Shown: one piece after another, positions 1 to 8,774 of the stretch | Numbering within the stretch: the stretch's first letter is position 1 | Layout: every line of letters starts with the position of its first letter | Origin: Ignavibacteriaceae bacterium | GTDB taxonomy: Bacteria; Bacteroidota; Ignavibacteria; Ignavibacteriales; Ignavibacteriaceae | Reading direction: 5' to 3' | DNA length: 36,366 bases | NCBI GenBank assembly: GCA_019638025.1 | Contig: JAHBUO010000018.1 | Span: 1-36,366 of the forward strand | Notes under the pieces: generated by a model | Database searches by the model: none | What the model saw: the letters and a program-made list of their open reading frames with translations, nothing else | What the model was told of the DNA's origin: nothing | Made by a program: the position numbers and the translations under genes

Positions 1-1055
1 TGATTTTGGTAAATAATCCGGGTTCATGGGGAAATATTTATCCGCCACTTGCACACGCTCAATGGCATGGTTGTACGCCAACAGATTTAATATTTCCATT
101 CTTTCTTTTTATAGTTGGAGTAGCAATTACGCTTTCCCTTCAAAAAAGAAAGGAGAGGGGGGATGATCAGAAGAAACTTTTAATTCAAATATTCAGAAGA
201 AGTGCAACACTTTTTATACTTGGACTCATTTTAGCAGGATTTCCATATTTTGATTTCTCAACAATTAGGATACCCGGAGTACTTCAAAGAATAGCTGTTG
301 TTTATTTAATTAGTTCGATAATTTTTCTTAAAACTTCAGTGAGGACTCAAGCGATATTGGGAGTAGTACTCTTATTGGTCTACTGGATTTTAATGACTCT
401 GATTCCTGTTCCCGGAGTTGGATATGCAAACTTAGAACCGACAACAAATCTAACCGCGTATTTTGATAATTTGCTACTTGGTGGACATCTTTGGAAAGCA
501 ACAAAAGTTTGGGACCCTGAAGGAATATTGTCTACAATGCCGGCAATATCATCTGCAATTTCAGGTATATTGCTGGGGCATTGGCTGCAAACCAAAGTAG
601 ATCCGGCTACTAAAGCTGTGTGGATTTTTGTATTCGGAAATTTATTAGTATTAATAGGAATGTTTTGGGAGCCACTTTTCCCAATAAACAAGAGTTTATG
701 GACGAGTTCATACGTCGTCTATACAAGCGGGTTAGCATTGATATTTTTTGCAATGTGTTATTGGCTGGTTGATATAAAAAAAATCGATTGGTGGACTAAA
801 CCTTTCGTAGTTTACGGACTAAATGCAATCACTGTATTTTTTCTATCCGGAATTTTTGCTCGTTCTCTAACACTAATTAAGTGGGCTGATGAAGTAGGTA
901 ACGAGATTACTTTACGAAGTTATTTGTACGAAACATTTTTTACTCCATATTTTTCACCGATTAATGCTTCGCTTGCATGGGCAATTAGTTTCATTCTTTT
1001 TTGGTTAGGATTGATGTGGATTTTATATTACAAAAAAATATTTATCAAAGTTTAA
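1..1055 (+). CDS. Membrane acyltransferase, NagX/DUF5009 (HGSNAT-like) family, 5'-truncated by window
   Basis: Multi-pass inner-membrane protein of the heparan-alpha-glucosaminide N-acetyltransferase-like family (DUF5009, NagX). These proteins are thought to move acyl groups across the membrane onto sugars; the substrate here is unknown. About 350 residues are visible. The open frame continues to the left edge: residues just before the first possible TTG start (base 6) read I-L-V-N-N-P-G-S-W, and family members have roughly 20 more residues there (an LDxFRG-type start). Family signatures are the N-terminal NNPGSW, then HAQWHGCTPTDLIFPFFLF, then GVLQRIAVVYL and DPEGILSTMPAI, with about ten hydrophobic segments in all. 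It ends 17 bp before the sensor kinase gene and may be cotranscribed with it. The family call is firm; the biochemical role is inference. Confidence 0.85.
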   Translation, partial: ILVNNPGSWGNIYPPLAHAQWHGCTPTDLIFPFFLFIVGVAITLSLQKRKERGDDQKKLLIQIFRRSATLFILGLILAGFPYFDFSTIRIPGVLQRIAVVYLISSIIFLKTSVRTQAILGVVLLLVYWILMTLIPVPGVGYANLEPTTNLTAYFDNLLLGGHLWKATKVWDPEGILSTMPAISSAISGILLGHWLQTKVDPATKAVWIFVFGNLLVLIGMFWEPLFPINKSLWTSSYVVYTSGLALIFFAMCYWLVDIKKIDWWTKPFVVYGLNAITVFFLSGIFARSLTLIKWADEVGNEITLRSYLYETFFTPYFSPINASLAWAISFILFWLGLMWILYYKKIFIKV

Positions 1056-1072
1056 TAGGTTGTTGAATCAAC

Positions 1073-4000
1073 TTGAAGTTTTTTAAAGATATTGAATTTA
1101 GATTTATTAGCATTTTTGTAATACTATGCTTTTCGTTTTTGGGTTGCAAAAGCAATAAAAATGAAAATGAATCGGTATCCAATGAATACAAATCTTATGA
1201 TAGAATTTGGTATAAGCAAGCATCTGTAGATTTAGGTGCTAAAATACAAATGTTTTCACCCACTGAAGGGATTGCGATTTCAAGAGGACGAGGAGATATC
1301 AGTGGGAATTTATATGTTTTTGAAAAAGGGAAGTGGACTTCGATTCATTCGTTCCCATATTCTGATTATCCAATATTTGCAAAATACGATTCATCTACTA
1401 TTTGGTCTGTAAACCATCTAACACACGCTGGTTCTTACAAACCTTTATTTTCAACCTTCTCGCATGGAATAAGGAGAGAACTTCCTCTCCCTAAAATAAT
1501 GTGGGACGAAGTTGATTATTCTATGTTTATAGATATTGCTGTTTTGCAAAATGGAACGGCATGGATGGTTGGGCAACAAGGAAATATTTTATTTTTTGAT
1601 GGAAGTAAGTGGGCTATAAGTTCAAGTCCAATTATCAGAGAAAAACTCCCAAACTTGTTATCCGGAAATTTAAATTCCATAAGCATGATTGATGAAAATA
1701 GCGGATGGTCAGTTGGTAAAGATGGAATAATTTTGCGCTATCAAAATGGAATGTGGAATTATTACAATTCTCCTACTCAAAGAAATTTGAATGCAATTAA
1801 AATGCTTGATGAATCTAATGGGTGGATTGTCGGCGATAGAGGTTTAGTCCTTAAATATGACGGTAAAAACTGGCAACAAATTCCACTCGAAACACCAAGT
1901 AGATTGCTACAAGTTTTTCCTATCTCTAATAATGAAGTGTATGTGGTAGGTGAAAATTCAACTTTTTATATGTTTGATGGCAGTACATGGCAAAGTGATT
2001 CATATATTAAAAATTTCGAAGATACTTTCACTGACATCAGTGTTGTGTTAGATGAAAATAATTATCGCCACATTTGGTTGATGGGACATAGCGGAATCTA
2101 CACAACATCTCAATCTTTAAATTTCTCATTTACAGATGTAACTTCACAGCTTTCGCTGAGGACAGATGGTCGTGCCGGAGTTTTTTTCAAATCAAATAAT
2201 TCTTCCCAAACAAATCTTTACATTTTAAGAGAAGAAGGGCCATCACTTTTATGTGAATTAAACGAACAAAATGTTTTTATCGAAAAATCAACTGAAGCCG
2301 GAATAATAGATAATTTTCAAGGTGTTCAATCAATCACTGCGGGGGACATTAATAATGATGGATATAATGACCTTTTTATCATAAATGATTTTAAGAATTA
2401 TAGAATCTACTTAGGGAATAATCAAAACACTTTTACCGACTTTACATCAGCATCAGGTTTAGCTTTTCCGATAATCGAACAGTTTAGTTTAATTACTGCG
2501 AGACTAATTGATTTTGATAATGATGGCTTCCTCGATCTTTATGTTGCCTCAGCTGATAACCCCGATTATATATTTAAGAATGACGGAGTCGGGAAATTTT
2601 ATTTAATTTCCTCAACTCAAACAAACATAATTAAACCAACAAACAACAAGTCTTTTGGACCTTTATTCTCAGATTTTAATAATGATGGATTAATCGATGT
2701 TTATATACCTTACTATCTGCCCAAAGGTGGAATGCTTTCGGATTTGTTCATCAATAGAGGAAATTTTCGCTTTGAAAATATAGTTGATTCAGCATTTTAT
2801 TTTGGTTCTGAAATATCATTTTCATCAGATGTTGCAATATCAGAAGATTTTAATAATGATGGGTTTATGGATATAATCATTCATCATCAGAAGAAAGAAC
2901 CTTTTCTTTTTTTGAATAATCAGGACGGCACTTTTACAAAAGTTTCACCGGATAAATTTATTGATTTCACAATCTTTAGTCCCGAACCTTCGAATGGTAT
3001 TTTAAATAGTGCTGATGTAAATAATGATGGGTGGATGGATGTTTATATAAATTCAAAACTCTTTATAAATAATAAAGGGAATAATTTTGTCGAAGTAAGT
3101 GAAGCAACCGGAATTAATTTTGTCGGGAATCCCAGTTTTTTTGATTTTGATGGTGATGGTGATTTTGATCTTTATCTTGGAAGTTCGAGATTTTCTTATG
3201 GTAAAGGTGATAGGGCAATTTTCTATAGAAACAATTTACTCGGTAATAATTATGTAAAAGTTAAATTGGAATGTGATAAAAGTAATCGAAGCGGAATTGG
3301 AACTTCAATTCTAATGGAGGCATTTGATAAAGCCGGAAATTTAATTACTTCTAATAAGAAAATTGTGGGACTCGGCTCCACACCTCTAATTCAGCAGAAT
3401 ATTTCGGAAACCATTTTTGGATTACCTGATGCTGAAATTTATCGTATAACCTCAGTTTTTCCATCGGGTAATAAAGTTGTAAGGAGTTTTAATGACAAGG
3501 GAGTTGAATTAATCCTAAGAGAATCGGAAGTATTTTCTCATTATTACATTTTGGGAGTTAAGCATTTTCAAAGAGTAATTGGACTGCTGAATTTTTCAGT
3601 TGAATTGTTTAGACTTCTCATCTTTTTGTTGATTCTTGTCACAATATTCTTAGTTTCAAAGACAATTATTGTTAATCCACTCGGGAGAAGTATAATCTTT
3701 TATCCACTTCTTTTACTCTATTACCTTTTTCTTGTGTACATATTGGTTCCCTATGAGGCATTTCAATCTTTGATTTATACATTTATAGGTTTAATCATCC
3801 CCACACTCCCATTGCTTGTTATCAGTAAATTTTATCAGCAACATAAGAGTCAAAGATACATTTCGCATTTCAAGATAATTTCAGAAATCGGAAAAGGTGG
3901 GATGGGAGTTGTCTATAAAGCATCTGACAAAGTATCCAAACAATTAGTCGCTTTGAAAGTTTTAAACAAAGAATTGCTAGAGGATATTGATAATCGCAAA

Positions 4001-4669
4001 AGATTTTCTTCTGAAGGTCAACTCTTAGCTTCTTTTAATCATCCTCGCATTGTAAAAGTGTATGAGCTCGGTGAGGTTGATGGACGAGGATTTATCTCAA
4101 TGGAACTTCTTTCCGGTGGAACTCTTAAAGAATATTTAAAGAACTTAAGTTCATTGTCATCAAGTGAAATTATTAGAATTGCAACTCAATTATGTGAAGG
4201 GTTAGCTGAAATTCATTCTAAGTCAATTATTCATCGAGACTTGAAGACTAACAATATTATGTTAGATTCCGAAAATAACATTCGAATTATGGATTTTGGA
4301 TTATCTAAATCATCGTTAATAACAACAATGTCTTCACTTGGAACTGTGTTGGGAACTTTAGGGTATTGTGCTCCGGAGCAAATTACCAACACAACAACTG
4401 ATCATCGAACTGATATCTTTTCACTTGGGGTAATTTTTTATGAAATGCTCACAGGTGAAATTCCTTTTAAAGGAGAGAATGAAATCGCAATTATTCACTC
4501 TATTTTTAACACCGTACCACAATTCCCAGATTCCTCTAAAGATTTTGTAATTAGTAAGTTTCAACAAATTATCTTGAAATGTTTAGAAAAAAGTCCGACT
4601 AACCGTTACGCAAGCGTTTCAGAACTTCTCTCTTTACTTCAATCGATTGAAAAAACCAACACTCCATAA
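1073..4669 (+). CDS. Transmembrane serine/threonine protein kinase with extracytoplasmic YCF48-like, FG-GAP/VCBS and ASPIC/UnbV domains
   Basis: Receptor-type Ser/Thr kinase of 1198 residues. TTG at 1073 is the only start between the upstream in-frame TGA (1064) and the signal sequence. A lipobox (LGC, Cys25) ends the signal peptide. Residues about 90-340 hold YCF48/BNR-like repeats (VGQQGNILFFDG, VGDRGLVLKYDG). Residues 425-700 hold six D-x-N/D-x-DG calcium-loop FG-GAP/VCBS repeats (first DINNDG at 425, last DFDGDG at 691). Residues about 735-810 resemble ASPIC/UnbV. Three hydrophobic segments lie at about 843-920. The C-terminal kinase looks complete: glycine loop GKGGMG from 940, VALK Lys962, HRD 1054-1056, DFG from 1074 and a CAPEQ motif. 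An odd number of membrane segments puts the kinase in the cytoplasm and the repeats outside. The order is the reverse of PknB-type kinases, where the kinase is N-terminal. The ligand is unknown. Confidence 0.93.
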   Translation: MKFFKDIEFRFISIFVILCFSFLGCKSNKNENESVSNEYKSYDRIWYKQASVDLGAKIQMFSPTEGIAISRGRGDISGNLYVFEKGKWTSIHSFPYSDYPIFAKYDSSTIWSVNHLTHAGSYKPLFSTFSHGIRRELPLPKIMWDEVDYSMFIDIAVLQNGTAWMVGQQGNILFFDGSKWAISSSPIIREKLPNLLSGNLNSISMIDENSGWSVGKDGIILRYQNGMWNYYNSPTQRNLNAIKMLDESNGWIVGDRGLVLKYDGKNWQQIPLETPSRLLQVFPISNNEVYVVGENSTFYMFDGSTWQSDSYIKNFEDTFTDISVVLDENNYRHIWLMGHSGIYTTSQSLNFSFTDVTSQLSLRTDGRAGVFFKSNNSSQTNLYILREEGPSLLCELNEQNVFIEKSTEAGIIDNFQGVQSITAGDINNDGYNDLFIINDFKNYRIYLGNNQNTFTDFTSASGLAFPIIEQFSLITARLIDFDNDGFLDLYVASADNPDYIFKNDGVGKFYLISSTQTNIIKPTNNKSFGPLFSDFNNDGLIDVYIPYYLPKGGMLSDLFINRGNFRFENIVDSAFYFGSEISFSSDVAISEDFNNDGFMDIIIHHQKKEPFLFLNNQDGTFTKVSPDKFIDFTIFSPEPSNGILNSADVNNDGWMDVYINSKLFINNKGNNFVEVSEATGINFVGNPSFFDFDGDGDFDLYLGSSRFSYGKGDRAIFYRNNLLGNNYVKVKLECDKSNRSGIGTSILMEAFDKAGNLITSNKKIVGLGSTPLIQQNISETIFGLPDAEIYRITSVFPSGNKVVRSFNDKGVELILRESEVFSHYYILGVKHFQRVIGLLNFSVELFRLLIFLLILVTIFLVSKTIIVNPLGRSIIFYPLLLLYYLFLVYILVPYEAFQSLIYTFIGLIIPTLPLLVISKFYQQHKSQRYISHFKIISEIGKGGMGVVYKASDKVSKQLVALKVLNKELLEDIDNRKRFSSEGQLLASFNHPRIVKVYELGEVDGRGFISMELLSGGTLKEYLKNLSSLSSSEIIRIATQLCEGLAEIHSKSIIHRDLKTNNIMLDSENNIRIMDFGLSKSSLITTMSSLGTVLGTLGYCAPEQITNTTTDHRTDIFSLGVIFYEMLTGEIPFKGENEIAIIHSIFNTVPQFPDSSKDFVISKFQQIILKCLEKSPTNRYASVSELLSLLQSIEKTNTP

Positions 4670-4811
4670 AATTAAATGTTGCTATTTTGCAACACGGTTA
4701 AAAATAAAACGCATTTATCAATAAAAAATCAATTAACGATTTTTGGAACAATAGTTGAAATTTATTTATCGGATATAGAAATAAATCTAATCTCCAAAAA
4801 GGCAGAGAGGT

Positions 4812-4940
4812 TTACGGATGAATGGTGGTGTTCCGTAATTTGGGTAACCCTCAATGTTGGTAATGGTTTATATCATTTATCACAACCACCAACCCCGAAT
4901 TCTTTTTTCAGAGGTTACCTTAAAAAGTAACCTCGGGGTT
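4812..4940 (+). promoter_or_regulatory. Candidate structured RNA / attenuator with mutually exclusive stems
   Basis: The 4670-4985 stretch between the kinase and the truncated receiver has no convincing gene but is rich in inverted repeats. Stem 1 is TTACGGA (4812-4818) with TCCGTAA (4832-4838). Stem 2 is GTTGG/TGGTT (4856-4868, 3-nt bulge) with AACCACCAAC (4884-4893), followed by T6 at 4903-4908. Stem 3 is GAGGTTAC (4911-4918) with GTAACCTC (4927-4934). GAGGTTACC can instead pair with GGTAACCCTC (4843-4852, one bulged C), which would exclude stem 3. AACCCCG (4891-4897) can also pair with CGGGGTT (4934-4940). The layout resembles an attenuator or riboswitch expression platform upstream of the gene at 4986, or a 3' end for the kinase mRNA. 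It matches no riboswitch class that I recognise. Confidence 0.4.
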
Positions 4941-4985
4941 TATAAATATCGACATATTTAACAACATTGAACTGAATCAATCGGA

Positions 4986-5198
4986 ATGAAAAAACAAATT
5001 TTAATTATTGACGATAATACTTCCGAATTGAAAAAATTACGAGAGTTATTATCTCAGAATGGATATGGTGTTCTCACTGCAACCGATGAGGAAATTGCTA
5101 AAATATTGTGTTCAAAAATACCCATCGATTTTGTTCTGGTGAAAAAAACAATGACCGGTGTAATTCTGGATTCAACGAAGGTTAAATATTCAGATTGA
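4986..5198 (+). CDS. Truncated receiver-like protein lacking the phospho-acceptor Asp
   Basis: Seventy residues that begin as a CheY-type receiver: MKKQILIIDDN supplies beta1 and the acidic pair Asp9/Asp10, then alpha1 and beta2 (GYGVLTA), then beta3 (IDFVLVKK). The position that should be the phosphorylated Asp is Lys53, and the protein stops 17 residues later. The conserved Thr/Ser and Lys of a full domain of about 120 residues are therefore absent. The bases after the TGA (5196-5198) do not continue a receiver that I can see, so a simple frameshift is not obvious. It lies between a Ser/Thr kinase and a sigma-54 activator. It is either a decaying gene or a small non-phosphorylatable partner protein. 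There is no strong ribosome binding site (GGA directly before ATG). Confidence 0.6.
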   Translation: MKKQILIIDDNTSELKKLRELLSQNGYGVLTATDEEIAKILCSKIPIDFVLVKKTMTGVILDSTKVKYSD

Positions 5199-5253
5199 TT
5201 TCAGATAACACAATAATGTGATATAAATCCTATCCTTTTAATCTCCAAAACAT

Positions 5254-5261
5254 TATCTTTG
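5254..5261 (+). promoter_or_regulatory. Possible Bacteroidota-type -7 promoter element
   Basis: TATCTTTG matches the TAnnTTTG consensus and lies 26 bp upstream of the sigma-54 activator start at 5288, a sensible distance for a short leader. No clear TTTG -33 element was found 17-23 bp upstream, so support rests on the -7 box and its position alone. Confidence 0.35.
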
Positions 5262-5287
5262 TTCAAATAAAATAATCGAAGTTAAAA

Positions 5288-7024
5288 ATGTCATCACTTT
5301 CTGAGAAGAAACAGCAGGCTCAAAATTTTTTGGTTGAAGTAGCATCAAATTTTTCGAAATTGTGTAGCGATCTTTCAAATGAAATAAAAATGCTCAACAA
5401 TTCTTCGCAAGCCTCTTTAAAGGTTGATCAATTATTCAAATATTTCCTTAACTGGAATCGAGAGCTTTCTACTAAAGTAAATGAGTTTTTGGAGACCATT
5501 ACCAATTTAGATAGCCAAATTTCAAGATTATCCGATGAAAAGAAAAAGTTGGAAGTTTTATATTCTTCGGGAATTTTATTTACATCGAAAAAAGAAAAAA
5601 AATCGCTAATGGAATCAGCTCTAGATATAGTTGTCAAGGAGTTAAATGCTGATGCCGGCTTTATTACTCTAATGAATGAACGAGATGAGATTGATTCTAT
5701 CTTCTCTAAAAATATGCTTCTAAATGACAATCCTGATGCGTTAGAAATTTCGACGACAGTTATCAGAAATACAATAAAGTCTCTAAAACCTGTTCAGATA
5801 GAAAACACTATTGTTCAAAAAGATTATGCGGAACAAGTAAGTATTATACGTTTAGGTATAACTGCGGCTCTTTGCGTTCCGCTTATATCATCAACAAGAG
5901 TTTTAGGTGCGGTTTATCTTGATAAAAGACATACCGAATCAAGTTTTTCAAATAATGATTTAATGTATTTGATATCTTTTGCAAATTTGATTGTGAAAGG
6001 ACTTGAGATTTCATCTCAAATTGATTCATTGGAAAAGAAGATGATTAATGATCAATTTCTGAAACTTGATGACTTAAGAAAAGAGTTCCTGAGTGATGAC
6101 ATAATTGGTAGAAGCAAAAAGTTGTTTGAAGTTTTGAAAGTAGCTTCAAGAGTTGCAGTGACTGACGCCTCGTTAATTATTTTAGGAGAGAGCGGTTCAG
6201 GGAAAAATCTTTTAGCACAAGCAATTCACAAAAATTCTAAACGAAAAGATAATCCATTTTATACTGTTGATTGTAGCTCGATTCCTGCTGATTTACTCGA
6301 ATCAGAATTGTTTGGTTATGAGAGTGGTGCTTTTACAGGTGCTCTTAAAACAAAAATTGGAAAACTCGAACTTGCAAACGGTGGAACGCTTTTCTTAGAT
6401 GAGGTTGGGGAGATGAATATTAATCTTCAACCTAAATTGTTAAGGGTTATTCAGACAAAAGAGTTTGAAAGATTGGGTGGAATTCATCCGATTAAGATTG
6501 ATGTCCGTATCATTGCTGCTACAAATAAGAATATTAATGAATTAATCCAGGCAAATAAATTTCGAGAAGATTTGTACTACAGATTAAAAGTTATTGAAAT
6601 TACTATGCCGAAACTTCGAGATAGAAAAGAGGATATAGCTGATTTAGTCAACTATTATCTACACAAGAATTCTTCTTCGGAACGTATTTACTCTATAAGC
6701 GAAAGAGCACTCGAAATTCTTGAGAATTATAATTGGCCCGGCAATATCAGAGAACTGGAACATGTACTTCTTCGTTGTATTGTATTGTCTAAGTCAAACG
6801 AAATTGATGTTGATGATTTGCCACCAGAAATTGTTCAGCAATTCAATGATGAATTACCCATGAGTGATGATGTTACATTAGCGGAAGCTGAAACTGAATT
6901 TCGTAAACGATTCATATTGAAGGTGCTGAGGAAGGCGCAATCAAAAACCGAAGCAGCAAAGATGTTAGGTATTAATCGAACACATTTCCACAAGCTTTTA
7001 TCACAGCTTGATATTGAAGTATAA
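5288..7024 (+). CDS. GAF-domain sigma-54-dependent transcriptional activator (AAA+, Fis-type HTH)
   Basis: Bacterial enhancer-binding protein of 578 residues that would activate RNA polymerase with sigma-54. Residues 1-95 are mostly helical and coiled-coil-like. Residues about 100-240 form a GAF sensor domain (LNADAGFITLMN, then AALCVPLISSTRVLGAVYLD). The AAA+ domain has Walker A GESGSGK (300-306), the sigma-54 contact loop GAFTGA (347-352) and Walker B FLDE (Asp371, Glu372), then NWPGNIRELE. The C-terminus (about 535-575) is a Fis-type helix-turn-helix (KTEAAKMLGINRTHFHKLL). There is no receiver domain, so input should come through GAF ligand binding or a partner; the Ser/Thr kinase upstream is an obvious candidate. 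The gene ends one base before the converging menD stop. Confidence 0.95.
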   Translation: MSSLSEKKQQAQNFLVEVASNFSKLCSDLSNEIKMLNNSSQASLKVDQLFKYFLNWNRELSTKVNEFLETITNLDSQISRLSDEKKKLEVLYSSGILFTSKKEKKSLMESALDIVVKELNADAGFITLMNERDEIDSIFSKNMLLNDNPDALEISTTVIRNTIKSLKPVQIENTIVQKDYAEQVSIIRLGITAALCVPLISSTRVLGAVYLDKRHTESSFSNNDLMYLISFANLIVKGLEISSQIDSLEKKMINDQFLKLDDLRKEFLSDDIIGRSKKLFEVLKVASRVAVTDASLIILGESGSGKNLLAQAIHKNSKRKDNPFYTVDCSSIPADLLESELFGYESGAFTGALKTKIGKLELANGGTLFLDEVGEMNINLQPKLLRVIQTKEFERLGGIHPIKIDVRIIAATNKNINELIQANKFREDLYYRLKVIEITMPKLRDRKEDIADLVNYYLHKNSSSERIYSISERALEILENYNWPGNIRELEHVLLRCIVLSKSNEIDVDDLPPEIVQQFNDELPMSDDVTLAEAETEFRKRFILKVLRKAQSKTEAAKMLGINRTHFHKLLSQLDIEV

Positions 7025-7025
7025 A

Positions 7026-8774
7026 TTATAACTTTGAGGTTTTTGCCCAAAAATCTTTTCTAAGCTGGAGAGATTTAGTTGAATCAGTAAATATTTCTAA
7101 TACTGTTAATTTGTTCAACCGACTTGCTCTAATTATCGCAGATGAAAAATCTTTCCATGATTTAACCTTTCTGTAAACTCCGCCAAATGCTTTAATAATA
7201 GGCTCAAAGGAAATTGAACTCCCAACCTTAAAATATTTATCAAAAACACTTTTATGCTTTGCAATAGGAAGCAATTCGAAAATCCCACCACCATTATTAT
7301 TGATTAAAATAACAACAAGGGGACTCTTTAAGTTTTGAGTTAGCAATAAACTATTCAAATCATAATAAAAAGATAAATCCCCAATTATTAAGAATGTTGG
7401 CTCATTATTCGATTCTGAAATCCCAAATGCAGTTGAGATTAAACCATCGATTCCGCTTGCTCCTCTATTGTGGTAAACGGTGATATTCTTTTCAGATTTG
7501 GCGACAAAATTATCAAAATCTCTAATTGGTAAACTGTTTCCCAGAAGAACTTTTGAATTCTGAGGAAGTGATTTTATTAGATGATTTACAATTGTAGCTT
7601 CACTAGGGAAATCAGAAGCATGAATAACTTCTTCTTTAATTTTATTCACACTGCTGTCTAAATTAATAAAAGATTCGAGCCAGATTGAGGTACTCAATTG
7701 TGAAAGTGAGGACAACTCTCTAAAAACTATTTGACAAAATCTACTCGGTGAAATTTTTAGAGCGGCAGTGGCATTATTTGAAGGGTCAAATAAGTCACCA
7801 TAATCATTTATTATGTATTTTTTACATGATAAAGAGGTTAAAAAATCCTCAAAACTCTTAGAAGTAATTGTTCTACCAAAATGGAGAATTAAATCCGGTT
7901 TTAATTTCTTTCTAGTTGCCGCAGATCTAAAAAAGGCATCATAATTCACTATTACGTTTCTTCTATTTCCCTTGCCAAATCGTATAGAAGAAGATGCATC
8001 AGCAAAAATTGGAATATTCAATCGCTCAGATAAATCTATTAAATTGTTAATAAATTCTTCATCCCTCATCATTGGTCCGACAACAATTATCACTCTTTTA
8101 GCTTGTTTAACCTGTCTTACAATTTCATTGAGAATCTTCTGATTATTTTTTCTCTTTTTAGAAATCATAGAATTATTAGGCTGAACTGATATACTCTTCA
8201 TAATTCTACTTAAATTAATTGAATCGGTATAAGCATCAGGTTCGAATGGTTTATCGAATGGAAAATTGAAATGAACAGGACCCTTATCAATACAAGTCGA
8301 AATAGCAACTGCCTCATTAATCTGATTTCGAAATGTTTTTAATTTTTCAATATTTAACGATGGTAAATCGAGATCATAAAATTTACGAATATGATTTTTA
8401 TAAATATTTAATTGATTGATAGTTTGATTTGCTCCAAGAAATCTAACTTCAGAAGGTCTATCAGCGGTGCAAACTATCAGGGGAATACGTTGGTTGTAAG
8501 ATTCAATTATTGATGGATATAATTCAGCAACGGCTGTCCCGGACGTACAAACTAAAACTACAGGTTTCTGCAAGGTTCTTGCAAGTCCAATAGCAAAAAA
8601 ACCTGAGACTCTCTCATCAATATGAACAAATGATTTTACTCTTGGATTAGTTGCAAAAGCATAGGTAAGTGGTGTATTTCTTGAACCGGGAGAAATGCAC
8701 ACATGCTCAACTCCTAATTTTACAAGCTCCTCAACAAAAAGTGTTGACCAAAAAATATTTCGATTAATTTTCAT
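7026..8774 (-). CDS. menD: 2-succinyl-5-enolpyruvyl-6-hydroxy-3-cyclohexene-1-carboxylate synthase (MenD)
   Basis: Thiamine-diphosphate enzyme of menaquinone synthesis that joins isochorismate and 2-oxoglutarate to give SEPHCHC. It has 582 residues, close to the usual 550-590. MenD signatures are CISPGSRNTPLTYAF (about 26-40), the cofactor-activating Glu54 in HIDERVSGFFAIGLA, LVCTSGTAVAELYPS, and CTADRPSEVRFLGANQTINQ. The C-terminal ThDP/metal region runs from GDLSFYYDLN to INNNGGGIFELLP (near residue 490). The ATG overlaps the menF stop by one base (TAATG), so the two genes should be translationally coupled. At the 3' end only one base separates it from the stop of the converging sigma-54 activator gene. 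Confidence 0.96.
   Translation of the reverse strand: MKINRNIFWSTLFVEELVKLGVEHVCISPGSRNTPLTYAFATNPRVKSFVHIDERVSGFFAIGLARTLQKPVVLVCTSGTAVAELYPSIIESYNQRIPLIVCTADRPSEVRFLGANQTINQLNIYKNHIRKFYDLDLPSLNIEKLKTFRNQINEAVAISTCIDKGPVHFNFPFDKPFEPDAYTDSINLSRIMKSISVQPNNSMISKKRKNNQKILNEIVRQVKQAKRVIIVVGPMMRDEEFINNLIDLSERLNIPIFADASSSIRFGKGNRRNVIVNYDAFFRSAATRKKLKPDLILHFGRTITSKSFEDFLTSLSCKKYIINDYGDLFDPSNNATAALKISPSRFCQIVFRELSSLSQLSTSIWLESFINLDSSVNKIKEEVIHASDFPSEATIVNHLIKSLPQNSKVLLGNSLPIRDFDNFVAKSEKNITVYHNRGASGIDGLISTAFGISESNNEPTFLIIGDLSFYYDLNSLLLTQNLKSPLVVILINNNGGGIFELLPIAKHKSVFDKYFKVGSSISFEPIIKAFGGVYRKVKSWKDFSSAIIRASRLNKLTVLEIFTDSTKSLQLRKDFWAKTSKL

Noticed and set aside
4676..4930. 84-codon open frame after the sensor kinase
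   Set aside because: No recognisable domain, biased composition, and its sequence is largely made of stem-loop repeats (4812-4934). More likely non-coding structured sequence; kept as a regulatory candidate instead.
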